Part shown: positions 33,461-44,583 of the stretch, piece after piece
How positions within the stretch are numbered: position 1 is the stretch's first letter
Layout of the letters: every line of letters starts with the position of its first letter
Source of the DNA: Unio delphinus
Taxonomy: Eukaryota > Mollusca > Bivalvia > Unionida > Unionidae
DNA: 64,000 bases
Direction of reading: 5' to 3'
Assembly (NCBI GenBank): GCA_029339505.1
Contig: JAQISU010000069.1
Span: forward strand, 9,388,001-9,452,000
The notes under the pieces: generated by a model
What the model was told of the DNA's origin: nothing
The model's input: only the letters and a program-made list of their open reading frames with translations
The model's database searches: none
Translations under genes and position numbers: made by a program

Positions 33461-33892
33461 ATGATCATCCATTACAATCATGATAAACCAACCCTCGTCT
33501 ATGTAGTTAATTCACGGTTTCCAGTTTATAGAGCATACTACGGAGATGGCCTCGGCAATACCATTTTAGGATTCTTTTCAAGAATGGCCCCAAAAGTGAT
33601 GCCGTTAGCTAAACAGTTATCAATGAAAGCCATTGATGTTATTCGTGATAAGGGTATTAGTACTGTTGGAAATCTTGCCGGGAAAGCGTTTTCAACTGCG
33701 AAGGATAAAATAACATCATTAGTGGGACGAAAAAAGAAACCGTTACCGTCTACAGAAGAAATGCCTGCAAGTGTTAGTAAAATAATAAATAACGCAGTAG
33801 ATGAAAAAGTAGCGTCGATGGTAAATCAAGGAGACCAAAGCAATATTGCAAACATGATAGCGGGAAGTGGTCTTAAAAAACTACGTCGATGA
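33461..33892 (+). CDS. Minor capsid-like protein
   Basis: 143 residues from an ATG preceded by TTTTATAATA. N-terminal LVYVVNSRFPVYRAYYGDGLGN, a conserved FSRMAPKVMPLAKQ, a Lys-rich middle and IAGSGLKKLRR at the end. The IAGSG sequence, also in P1, fits an adenain-type cleavage site, which would release a short basic peptide. It lies between the coiled-coil gene and the major capsid gene. It resembles in size and composition adenovirus-type minor core or cement proteins; no firm homology claimed. Confidence 0.65.
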   Translation: MIIHYNHDKPTLVYVVNSRFPVYRAYYGDGLGNTILGFFSRMAPKVMPLAKQLSMKAIDVIRDKGISTVGNLAGKAFSTAKDKITSLVGRKKKPLPSTEEMPASVSKIINNAVDEKVASMVNQGDQSNIANMIAGSGLKKLRR

Positions 33893-33946
33893 AAATGGAA
33901 AAATCGTTTACGATTTCACTATTTAGACTCTGATAAATAGAATAAA

Positions 33947-35365
33947 ATGTTCAAAAAGTCACATGATCCAGCGTTTGATATAGACGCCCCAGTTGGCAAG
34001 GATGATTCTGTACGCGATTATCAATATTACGCCTATCATGCCATAGACTCAAATAGTCGAGCAAGAATTGATCTTCAAGTCCATGATACCAGTAAATACT
34101 TTTTGCCCTGTGAAGCATTTATTGAAGTAGAAGGAGAAATTGTAACAGCTGCTGATACTACTGCTGTACCAGCACCGTATCCAGCTGGTACTCAAGTCGG
34201 TTTTGTCAATAATGGTATTATGGCGCTATTTGAGAGTGCTAGATATCTCATTGATGGAAAAGAAATTGAGTCCATAGATCGTGATGTTGATGTGGCCACA
34301 ACAATCATAGGGTTAGCGAGATATTCTGATGATTATACAAGATCAGCAGGACCCTCTATGATGTTTGCAAAAGATGGTAAGAATACCGCTGGTGGAAATC
34401 AATTTGTTGTAAGACGACCAAAGAATAATGCTGGCACCGCTAATATTGATGCCGAAGATATGATTATAAACAACGATGTTAATTTCAATCTAGGAGCTGC
34501 AACACGAAACGCAATGTTGGGAGTAGGGCGTAAATCATTTTCATGTGCGATTCCACTGCATCATATTTTTGGATTCTGTAGAAACGTCAGAAAAGTTATC
34601 TACGGGGCGAAGCATACAGTATCGCTTGTACGAAAGAGTGATGATAACGACGCAATTTGGAGGATTCCAGCAAACCCAGCTGCAGCACATATAAATGATG
34701 ATGCCGGTAAAGTCAATTTAACAAAAATATCATTGTGGATGCCAGTGTTGACTCCAGCAATCACCGCAGAACAACGACTACTATCATTTATGGACCAAGG
34801 AGGAAAGTCGTTGTTGAGTTGGCTAACCGTGAGTACAGATGTGAAGCAATCAAATATCAACGGGTTATTCACTTGGAACCTAGCATCAAAACAAGGCGTT
34901 TCTGCGCCACGTCATATATTTATTGCGTTACAGGATAACGCACGAGTTGGCAATCAACTCTTCAGTCATATGATATTTGATCAATTAGGTGTGAAAGACG
35001 TCTCACTGAGAATAAACGGCCAGCAGGAACCATCTGAGGATATACAACTTAATTACACAGAAAATCATATTGCACGAGTTTATCATCGTCTGTTGTCATT
35101 TATGGAACGCGATCAAAATGTCGATACTGGTTTGCAAATATCACAATTTGATTTTAAAAATCTGTATCCGATCTACTACTTCTCACTGGAACATCTCGAT
35201 TTGACAAGACAGTCAGTTGTTGATATACACTTTAGAGCTAATGTGACTCGTGGTGCTATTGCTGATTATAGAGCGGTTGCTGTCATTCTCAGTGATAAAT
35301 CAATGCTACTCGAAGGTGTTGGTGGAAGAATGAGAGTGTTAGATGCCCCAGTAGAAAATCTTTGA
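33947..35365 (+). CDS. Candidate major capsid protein (double jelly-roll type)
   Basis: 472 residues, intact, forming the virion shell if the assignment holds. Conserved blocks with P1: DTSKYFLPCEAFIEVEG (near 46), GIMALFESARYLIDGKEIES (near 90), GLARYSDDY (near 125), then FSCAIPLHHIFGFCRNVRKV (near 198), which matches the PL-x-hydrophobic-F pattern of Polinton and virophage capsids. The C-terminal half has SHMIFDQLGVKDVSLRINGQ, a RVYHRLLSFMERDQN helix, IYYFSLEHLD and a final ILSDKSM strand. Acidic, no signal peptide. It is followed by the pX-like gene and protease, the usual late-gene neighbours. Confidence 0.8.
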   Translation: MFKKSHDPAFDIDAPVGKDDSVRDYQYYAYHAIDSNSRARIDLQVHDTSKYFLPCEAFIEVEGEIVTAADTTAVPAPYPAGTQVGFVNNGIMALFESARYLIDGKEIESIDRDVDVATTIIGLARYSDDYTRSAGPSMMFAKDGKNTAGGNQFVVRRPKNNAGTANIDAEDMIINNDVNFNLGAATRNAMLGVGRKSFSCAIPLHHIFGFCRNVRKVIYGAKHTVSLVRKSDDNDAIWRIPANPAAAHINDDAGKVNLTKISLWMPVLTPAITAEQRLLSFMDQGGKSLLSWLTVSTDVKQSNINGLFTWNLASKQGVSAPRHIFIALQDNARVGNQLFSHMIFDQLGVKDVSLRINGQQEPSEDIQLNYTENHIARVYHRLLSFMERDQNVDTGLQISQFDFKNLYPIYYFSLEHLDLTRQSVVDIHFRANVTRGAIADYRAVAVILSDKSMLLEGVGGRMRVLDAPVENL

Positions 35366-35414
35366 ACGATTTTTCTCGATTTTTCATTGAATTAGAATCA
35401 ATCAATTATATATA

Positions 35415-35954
35415 ATGTCATATAGTGTTATTAGTGTTACGTTAACTCCTGGTCAAATCAAAAAATTGCAATCAGAATCGGCTAAAAAATGTGGAACCAC
35501 AATCACGTTGAAACCTAATCAAATGACTGGTGGTGAAAATAAATTATCGCTGACAACTCGTCAGGTGAAACATTTCAATGATGCTTTCAAGGATAAAAAA
35601 GGGGTTCAGATTACTCTCTCTGCGGCTGCTATCAAAAATATGATGAAAACAGGCGGTATATTTCCATTGTTAGCTGCAATACCAGCATTGATTGCAGCAG
35701 CAGCCCCAGCGGTGGCTAAAGCAGCAGCGTTAGGAGCCGTTGGTACCGCAGCAGGAATGGCGTTGAAAAAGGCAGCTGGACAAGGATATAAAAAAAAGAG
35801 ACGATCCGTTCAAGGATTGGGTCTAAGACTACCAGGAACCCCGTATTCGTGGTACAGCGGAAAAGGTCTAAGACTACCAGGGACCCCGTATTCATGGTAC
35901 AGCGGGAGATCCGTTTACGGATCAGGCCTGAGACTACCAGGAACGGTTTATTAA
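35415..35954 (+). CDS. pX/pVI-like hydrophobic virion protein
   Basis: 179 residues from an ATG preceded by TTATATATA. Order: basic helical N-terminus (LTPGQIKKLQ), MTGG at about 41-44, a second amphipathic region ending MKTGGIFPLL, a long Ala-rich hydrophobic stretch (80-110), a poly-basic segment, and three copies of a Gly-rich GLRLPGTPYSWYSG-like repeat. MTGG and the later GG-hydrophobic junction fit adenain cleavage sites, as in adenovirus pX and pVI. The likely role is a processed core or membrane-active protein. P1 and P2 have fragments; only P3 has the C-terminal repeats in several copies. Confidence 0.75.
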   Translation: MSYSVISVTLTPGQIKKLQSESAKKCGTTITLKPNQMTGGENKLSLTTRQVKHFNDAFKDKKGVQITLSAAAIKNMMKTGGIFPLLAAIPALIAAAAPAVAKAAALGAVGTAAGMALKKAAGQGYKKKRRSVQGLGLRLPGTPYSWYSGKGLRLPGTPYSWYSGRSVYGSGLRLPGTVY

Positions 35955-35980
35955 TTCAGAAATCTTCAATTTCCGAACCT

Positions 35981-36427
35981 ATGGTTCCCATGTCCAATTT
36001 TGATTTAATGGATGCTGCTAAAAAACTAGTGATTAAAAATTTCAGAGGTGTTTTTATGAAAGATCAATTACCACATCAACCAAACAAAACTGAAACAGGT
36101 ATTATTAATCTCGATAACAGCACCGGACCTGGAACTCACTGGGTTGCATACGCTATTGATCCACGTGGGATTGTCTATTTTGATTCATATGGATTAGCCC
36201 CACCAAAAGAGTTTATGCTGTATATAAAAACCCTTCCAATGAAGACTTGGTATTCTACGCTACCAACACAACAAATCAATGACCCACCAATATGTGGCAG
36301 TGAAGTATTAAATGTCCTTGATGCTATTTCTAACTCCTTGGGTAACCCAAGGGGAAAACCACCTCATATTGTCGTTAATGACTACACTAGTAATCGCTTT
36401 TTAGAGAGAGAAAGAGTTTTACAATAA
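35981..36427 (+). CDS. Adenain-like cysteine protease
   Basis: 148 residues from ATG 35981 (MVPMSNFDL). The catalytic set can be read: His in GTHWVAYAID, Asp in YFDSYGLAPP, Gln in LPTQQIND, and Cys in PPICGSEVLN, in the His-Asp-Gln-Cys order of adenovirus protease and Ulp1-type enzymes. It would mature the pX-like and minor capsid proteins. It is a little shorter than adenovirus protease (about 200). The only protease in the window: both P1 and P2 have deleted it. The stop is followed at once by the fibre-like ATG (36429). Confidence 0.9.
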   Translation: MVPMSNFDLMDAAKKLVIKNFRGVFMKDQLPHQPNKTETGIINLDNSTGPGTHWVAYAIDPRGIVYFDSYGLAPPKEFMLYIKTLPMKTWYSTLPTQQINDPPICGSEVLNVLDAISNSLGNPRGKPPHIVVNDYTSNRFLERERVLQ

Positions 36428-36428
36428 C

Positions 36429-37460
36429 ATGATTGATATTTGGGGAAGACCTCTGAAACCCAAACCCGATGACACTGCAACCCCTGATTCTATCAAGGAT
36501 ATAACAAAAAAAATTAAAGATGAAATCGCTGAGACGTTAAATTTAACAAGTGTTGACCCGAATGAAATAGTTGTATTTCAAGACAAACAGGGTAAATTGA
36601 AATCTAGTAATATTTCTCTGGATGATATTTTAGTTAAACAACAAAACGCAATCGGGAACACCGTTGCGCTATTTTCCGATCAGGGTAAATTGAAAACCAG
36701 TAATATTTCTCTGGATGATATTTTAGTTAAACAACAAAATGCAATCGAGAACACCGTTGCGCTATTTTCCGATCAGGGTAAATTGAAATCTAGTAATATT
36801 TCTCTGGATGATATTTTAGTTAAACAACAAAACGCAATCGAGGATACTATCGCGTTATTTTCCGATCAGGGTAAACTCAAACCGGGTGTACTTTTTTCGA
36901 CGATTACAGATCGATTTAAAACTCTCAACGATTCTGCGTTAGAACTAGCAACACTTCAATCTAAAACCGAAGAACACATAAAACAGTTTACCGCATTTCG
37001 TAGAAATATCATTGATAAATTTATTGGAACTACATTCGATAAAATTGAACTAAAACTCCCTGATATTAAAAAATCCATCGATGAGACGAAAACTTCCATT
37101 GAAGGCATCAAAGGTGATCTTTCGAGGATGATAACAGCCATTGAAAAAACAAATATTCCTCATGAGAAAACCAACAACGTAGTATACACAATCCAACACG
37201 GATCATTTGAGTGGACACCTACAAACAATACATTAGATATCACTGCAACCGTTAAGGGTATTTATCAATTAACACTAGTAACACCATCGTCTCAATTTAA
37301 TATTTCATCGTCCAGTTCATCTGGGGTCAATAATACGATTTCAACGATCATCGACAAGAATACAACTGAAAAGTTCACAATCACATCTACTGATAAACAT
37401 TTGGTGAGGGTCTCAACAGCGTGGTATGTGGAATTCGTAGCGAATTTAAGTAAATCGTAA
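36429..37460 (+). CDS. Fibre-like protein with 31-residue repeats
   Basis: 343 residues. After an acidic N-terminus come three nearly identical 93-bp repeats starting at 36591, 36684 and 36777, each encoding a GKLK-S-NISLDDILVKQQ unit. Then a helical stalk (about 150-240) and a C-terminal 95-residue beta-rich domain (VVYTIQHGSFEWTP, GIYQLTLVTP, SSSSSSGVNN, WYVEFVANL). Tail, repeats, stalk, head is the layout of trimeric viral fibres, so an attachment role is inferred. P1 and P2 keep only stalk and head. Confidence 0.65.
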   Translation: MIDIWGRPLKPKPDDTATPDSIKDITKKIKDEIAETLNLTSVDPNEIVVFQDKQGKLKSSNISLDDILVKQQNAIGNTVALFSDQGKLKTSNISLDDILVKQQNAIENTVALFSDQGKLKSSNISLDDILVKQQNAIEDTIALFSDQGKLKPGVLFSTITDRFKTLNDSALELATLQSKTEEHIKQFTAFRRNIIDKFIGTTFDKIELKLPDIKKSIDETKTSIEGIKGDLSRMITAIEKTNIPHEKTNNVVYTIQHGSFEWTPTNNTLDITATVKGIYQLTLVTPSSQFNISSSSSSGVNNTISTIIDKNTTEKFTITSTDKHLVRVSTAWYVEFVANLSKS

Positions 37461-37489
37461 TTGAAAACGCTAGCGTATTTAAAATAAAA

Positions 37490-38137
37490 ATGATTTCATC
37501 ATCGCAATATCGCTATGATCAGGTCAGAGAATATCAAACTAGACTCAAAACCTTGTCTGAGGAGTATGAATTGAAAATTAAAAAATATCGCAGGAGAATT
37601 ACCGCAATTGATGTTACTGTGTATTCAGTGAGTGGTGTAATCACCGGAGCCGGTATTATACTGTCTTCAGTGACAATGATGGCTCCGATAGCTGTTCCAA
37701 TTTGCATTTCTGCGGCAACAACAATCGCTGGAATTATTTCAATTATCACAAAAAAAATATCCTCATGCAGCCAACGGAAACTACAAGACTACATAATTCA
37801 ATTTCATGTTGTGTCCACTGCATACTCGCAATTATCCCCATTGATATCGTCATCGCTCGATGATACAATTATATCAGAGAGTGAGTTTTCAGCGATGGTA
37901 GATATATATGATTCTGCGATGTCAAAATTAGAAGTACAAAAACATGAGTATAATAACAATGACAACACATATGGAATTACTTCAACAAATAGTGGAGAAC
38001 ACAAACCCAGTACAAACAAGCATGATCTCAATAACCTCAACGAATCCAGAATTCAGTGTGAATTTCCCCTCTCCAGTCCCAGTGAAGGAGATAGCGCTAG
38101 CAAAATTACGAGTATACCACAGTTGGCCAAATATTAG
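37490..38137 (+). CDS. Membrane-type protein overlapping the penton-like gene
   Basis: 215 residues from ATG 37490. Basic coiled N-terminus (YRYDQVREYQTRLKTLSEEYE), then two hydrophobic segments (VTVYSVSGVITGAGIILSSV and a PIAVPICISAATTIAG stretch, about 45-85), then a DDTIISESEFSAM helix and a polar Asn/Ser-rich tail. The last 60 codons overlap the next gene out of frame, an arrangement also visible in P1. No family recognised; may sit in a membrane or in the virion. Confidence 0.65.
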   Translation: MISSSQYRYDQVREYQTRLKTLSEEYELKIKKYRRRITAIDVTVYSVSGVITGAGIILSSVTMMAPIAVPICISAATTIAGIISIITKKISSCSQRKLQDYIIQFHVVSTAYSQLSPLISSSLDDTIISESEFSAMVDIYDSAMSKLEVQKHEYNNNDNTYGITSTNSGEHKPSTNKHDLNNLNESRIQCEFPLSSPSEGDSASKITSIPQLAKY

Positions 38138-39317
38138 GTCAAAATCATTTGGTGGTCAACAACCCAATAATTCACTGGTATTTGCAAATAAGAATAAACC
38201 CGACGGTACCCCAGACTGGAATGTTGTTTCCATACCAACCGGATCATATCAAATTGAACAAATCAATGATGAATTCGCGCGTAGAATAAAATCGATTACT
38301 GGAGTAGAGTCAAAAATAGCTATAACAGTTCATGTGCCGACACTATCATCTGCCATTGAAATAAGCACAGAAGGATACGTCGTAGATATCTATCAGAGTT
38401 CTATTAGAACCGTACTAGGATGGCCTGAATTACCACCCGGTGGAAAAACCGTTAAATTACCAGAACCACAAAAAACTGATTATATCACCGACAGGATAAA
38501 ATCTGATAATCCAATAAAAAGCTATAGATATTATGATAGGTCATATTTTTTCATTAGAGTAGAATATGATGAAAGAGTACAACTTATTCATCATCTTGCT
38601 AACCGGGATAAAATCACTGAAAATTTCACAGCTTTCAATAACGATATTTCGTTGTTGTTTATATCACTTAGATCCGGCACTCTCACCCGAGATGAATTTA
38701 TCAGTGTCGTAGAAACATGTAACAAAATCATCAATGACATGGAAACATTTCATTCACAAATTATTCAAGAAGTATTAGGTGACAGTAGTCCTAAAACAAG
38801 AGATTTATTTGCAATAGAATATAGGATCCGCATAGGAGATATTCCAACATTCAAACTTCCAGGATATAATATCTCAGAACTACAAAAATCTCTCGATGAT
38901 GCCATCGATGAAGGTTTCAAAAAAATCCATGATACGTGGAAAAAAACACCATCACAACCACAAACAACTATCCTGACCCATAATAATGACCCAGACGGTG
39001 GTGGCAGGCATATTGCTCCGTTCAATGTGAATATTTCAACGGTGATTGCGCTCAATTTAGTATGTGATGTGATCGAAGGAAGCTATCAAATAAATTTAGA
39101 ACGATCAAATCAAGCTCAGCAGGGATATATTTTGTATTCATTTGCACCAACAGCTCCTCCAGGGTTTTTAATAATTGAGTCCCCGGTGAATCCAGTCTAT
39201 ATGCGATGTCATAATAATTCATTAACCAGAATTAATTTCAAACTCACTGACCAGTCTAATAATCTGATTGATTTACAAGAGGAGGTTTTACAAATTAGTC
39301 TATTTGTGAAATCGTAG
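37959..39317 (+). CDS. Penton-like / minor capsid protein candidate
   Basis: 452 residues from ATG 37959, chosen because P2 starts at the same place (MATSQELL); an in-frame ATG lies at 37944. N-terminal beta-rich region: NPEFSVNFP, KEIALAKLRVYHSWPNI, PNNSLVF, WNVVSIPTGSYQIEQIN, IRTVLGWPE. A helical middle (270-330) follows, then a C-terminal beta domain with FAPTAPPGF and LQISLFVKS. The N-terminal pattern is one I have seen in uncharacterised proteins of metazoan virus-like elements. A vertex or adhesion role is inferred from position. Last gene before the right terminal repeat. Confidence 0.65.
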   Translation: MTTHMELLQQIVENTNPVQTSMISITSTNPEFSVNFPSPVPVKEIALAKLRVYHSWPNIRSKSFGGQQPNNSLVFANKNKPDGTPDWNVVSIPTGSYQIEQINDEFARRIKSITGVESKIAITVHVPTLSSAIEISTEGYVVDIYQSSIRTVLGWPELPPGGKTVKLPEPQKTDYITDRIKSDNPIKSYRYYDRSYFFIRVEYDERVQLIHHLANRDKITENFTAFNNDISLLFISLRSGTLTRDEFISVVETCNKIINDMETFHSQIIQEVLGDSSPKTRDLFAIEYRIRIGDIPTFKLPGYNISELQKSLDDAIDEGFKKIHDTWKKTPSQPQTTILTHNNDPDGGGRHIAPFNVNISTVIALNLVCDVIEGSYQINLERSNQAQQGYILYSFAPTAPPGFLIIESPVNPVYMRCHNNSLTRINFKLTDQSNNLIDLQEEVLQISLFVKS

Positions 39318-39334
39318 TGATTTTCGTCGTAGTG

Positions 39335-39652
39335 ATTTACATGACCCTCGAACACGATATCGTATCGGACTGGATCAAATATTCGGTTAACTCATAGCAG
39401 CAGAGAGGGTGAGTGACAACGATGTTGTAGTCCCTTTTTCCCAAAAAATGTAATAGTTGAAAAGTTTTTGATTTCATTAATTTCATTGATTTTTTCATAA
39501 TTTTTTTTTGGACCTAATCCATGATTCACACATACATTTGGGACCTGATGTCATTGACTTTTGGGTCTGATGTCATTGGTTTCATTGATTTTAAGCGTGA
39601 TTTCAGTGAAAACTTGTCTAAAAATGTTGTCCGATACACCCTCTCTGCTGCT
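39335..39652. repeat. Right terminal inverted repeat of P3
   Basis: Inverse of 24357-24671. Its inner 60 bp repeat the ATPase 3' coding end (HDPRTRYRIGLDQIFG then stop), although no ATPase gene lies here. The outer 257 bp are bounded by AGCAGCAGAGAGGGT and its inverse. Confidence 0.92.
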
Positions 39653-40040
39653 ATATTTATTTTTATTGTTTGTTTGTCAGATTCAAATATGACATTTTAA
39701 GTTTAAGATTCATTCAATGGGAGATGACCTGTACTTTACAAAATAAACACCAGGTGTTGACCTCATTTCTGACCTGGCTTCAGCGTTGTAAACAAGCTTT
39801 TAAAATGATTGGTTGGTTCCAAGGACATTATGGAGGTTTGTTATAAACATCTTTCTATTTTTAGTTGGGTCATACGGTGTGTACATGATTTTTTTAACGT
39901 AAATTTGTTCTAAAAGATTCTAGAAAATAATGGGACCCCTTCCTTGTTTACTTAAAAACAGGTATATAAATTATGTTTTGGAGCGAACTACTTGGTAGAA
40001 CTTGGTACGTTAGAATATTAAGTTGTGTCGTTTTATGTTA
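39653..40040 (+). repeat. Dispersed host repeat, copy 2 (interrupted by P3)
   Basis: Same repeat as 6318-6705 in opposite orientation, containing GGTATATAAATTATG and AATATTAAGTTGTGT. Its other end lies left of P3 (about 24333-24356), so P3 split it. Confidence 0.7.
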
Positions 40041-40778
40041 TTTTAAATTACCTTGTATTGGAAATTATTTCAATTCGTTTGGATCAAGAGGAAATATTTT
40101 GTTATTTATCTGGAAAAGAATTTTGCTCATAGAATTTTATTACCAAGAATTTACTTCATCAAGTGACATCGCCTTCCATCTTGGATACTTCGCTGGGATT
40201 CGAACTTGGAATTATTTGAACATTTTATTACCAGGACTTTTGCAATTTCTCTAGTGGATAATATTTTCAATTATTTTTGGATTACTTTTCTTTCTTCTCT
40301 TTTGATAGTGTCTTCTAAGTTTTAAATGAGACATGAAATTTTATAAACGATGTTTTCAAAGCATTCAATTCATTCAAAACAAAATGTAAGGTGGCTAAAG
40401 TAAGTTAAATGGAGCCACCATTAAACGGCCTAAAATAATGAATCAAACGGACTGACAACCAACAGGTATTCTGTTTGAAAGCATTTTTATGATCTCCTCA
40501 TTAATGAGAAAAGAATATAAATATATGATAACTGAATTGTTATTTGTGCCAGTATATCAACATACAAAAATGGGCACTATCTAACTTCAAAAGTTAGAAT
40601 GACTATCAGATTCATGAGTTATTGATACATAACATATTGCAGGCTGTGTATCATGAATTGTATCACAACGGGAAACATGTGTTGGAATTGTTTCATCCCA
40701 ACCAAAATAGACATTTATTAACATGTTCTTCATGAATGTATTGGTGGACACTCCAATAATATGGTTTTTAACTGTCTT

Positions 40779-40780
<2 letters not shown>
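40041..40780. other. Intergenic, nothing recognised
   Basis: The dispersed repeat may continue to about 40260; no gene seen. Confidence 0.4.
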
Positions 40781-40832
<52 letters not shown>

Positions 40833-40862
40833 TATAATTATAATAATAATAATAACAATAAT
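40781..40862. repeat. (TAA)n microsatellite
   Basis: About 80 bp of TAA/AAT with small interruptions. Confidence 0.95.
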
Positions 40863-41043
40863 GAAAACAAAATTTAATTTCAGTGATTTTGATATGCAAT
40901 ATTTACTATTTATCATTTTCTGGTGCAATTCATGCAGTGATGGTACTTGGTTTTACCTGCTTTAATTTGATTGGACAGATAGAATGAGCCATAAGTCAAT
41001 CAGAAATTAAATATAAGGGTAAGATTATGATTGTGAGAATCCA

Positions 41044-41046
<3 letters not shown>

Positions 41047-41112
<66 letters not shown>
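41047..41112. repeat. (TA)n microsatellite
   Basis: About 65 bp of TA followed by a T run. Confidence 0.95.
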
Positions 41113-42987
<1,875 letters not shown>

Positions 42988-44434
42988 TGTAACAGAATTG
43001 TTACCAAGATGATGGTGGATTAAATTAACAACACAAACACAATATGTGAAAGAAAATATAAATTTATGAAATAAATTATTAATGAAAAATAATGATGTAG
43101 CAACACAAATAACTCATGCGTTCAACCCACAATTACACTCACAACCATTCACAATACATGAATAAATGAAATATTAATACAAAATAAAACACAGATACAA
43201 AGTAATCTCCTGGACTATACACAGATCCAAAGAACCTTTTCAAAAGTTAAATTAACGCAAGTATAAATTACGATAATAAACACGAAACATCAAACTATAC
43301 TATCGCACGTATGGACTAGCACGAACATATACATGAATTTAATCAAGTTGCTAGCTTTTATTGAGATTCATGCAATGCCCTGAAATACTATTGTGATTTG
43401 AAGTAACCATGTAAACACAACAATGTATTCAATTGTACTACACATGTGTCTCGACCCTGTATAACCGTACGATTCACTAACAGTTGAATCGCCGCCCAGT
43501 TTTCCCGAAGACCACCTAGGGTTGACCAATACTTTATCGGCCGTTTGCCCTTCACGGATCCACCACAGTTATACGTACAGACAGCATTCAACATCTGCTA
43601 GAACCAACGTTCCTCAATACCTTAGATGTCGCCCCGGATGTTTATACCTCTAGACAGCTCCGACACTCGGACTTCTAGATTTCCGGATATTTACACGGCA
43701 CGACAGATGTAGACGAACAGACAGTTCGACAGACAGACAGATACTTCAATTCGATTGCACAATAAATCAGCAACAATTTCAGCTACGATCTCAGAGATGT
43801 TATCAGTGATGCTATCAGAGATGTTTTCAGATGCGTTATCAGAGATGCTATCAGAGATGCTATCAGATGCGTTATCAACGATGTTATCAGATGCTCCATC
43901 AGCTACAATAAAGAAACCCGACTAATAATAGTTGTCTCAAAAAATAATCTAAGCCTTAGATCACGCTATTGCATTTAAAGTCTAATAGTGACTAGTAATT
44001 CCAAATATTCCACGTTTAAAATCTGCATTGCAATAAAGGCATCATTATATGAAATGATAAACTGAATAAAATTCACAATAAAACGAAATATAAATTTAAC
44101 ACTCACCCCTTTGGCTGGAGATTGAAAGACGAGCTATCTATCCAGTGATTAGATGCTTTAGGTCCCGTAATTATTATGAGAAATATTCTGCCTTATATAC
44201 CTTCAAATAGGTGAGAAGAAATCACGGCAAGATTACCGTGCACTACGTGCAACTAATGTTCCGGATTTCATGTAATTCAAAATCAGGCACATGCAAATCG
44301 TTACACGCCGCTTACCTTGCGAAAAACCACTTATTCACCCCAGGCAACGCATGTGCGACGAAACAAAGAAAATGGTGAGATTAGTTTGTAAATCAAGAAG
44401 AAAATAAATTAAATTTTCGCCTAATTCTGTGACA
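42988..44434 (-). repeat. 3' LTR (left copy)
   Basis: 1447 bp, TG...CA ends. Contains an internal minisatellite at about 43790-43910 (TATCAGAGATGC units). Confidence 0.93.
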
Positions 44435-44450
44435 ATACCTCCCCCCTAAG
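44435..44450 (-). promoter_or_regulatory. Polypurine tract
   Basis: Minus-strand TTAGGGGGGAGGTAT next to the 3' LTR, the plus-strand primer site. Confidence 0.8.
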
Positions 44451-44583
44451 AATAAAAATGTACACGTTTTTAAAACTAACACAGAATAGAAGAAAAATAA
44501 CCACTGATGATATCTTACAACATTTACACTGGTTATACTACAATCTTGATTTTATTACTGGGCAAATTCATACAAATTTCCCA

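Larger units (their letters stand above)
24357..39651. mobile_element. P3: near-complete Polinton/adintovirus-like endogenous element
   Basis: Bounded by inverted repeats (24357-24671 and 39335-39652). It is flanked by TATATT at 24351-24356 and 39652-39657; the last T of the right repeat is shared, so the duplication is 5 or 6 bp. Nineteen ORFs cover packaging, integration, replication and virion functions in two arms. The left arm is mostly leftward (replication, packaging) with integrase and PLA2 rightward; the right arm from 30671 is all rightward. Integrase, packaging ATPase, adenain-like protease and double-jelly-roll capsid together define the Polinton/adintovirus group. The replication protein is unlike the usual protein-primed PolB. 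Confidence 0.92.

Noticed and set aside
43780..43930. CRISPR-like array in the LTR
   Set aside because: Repeats are contiguous with no unique spacers, and the host is a eukaryote.
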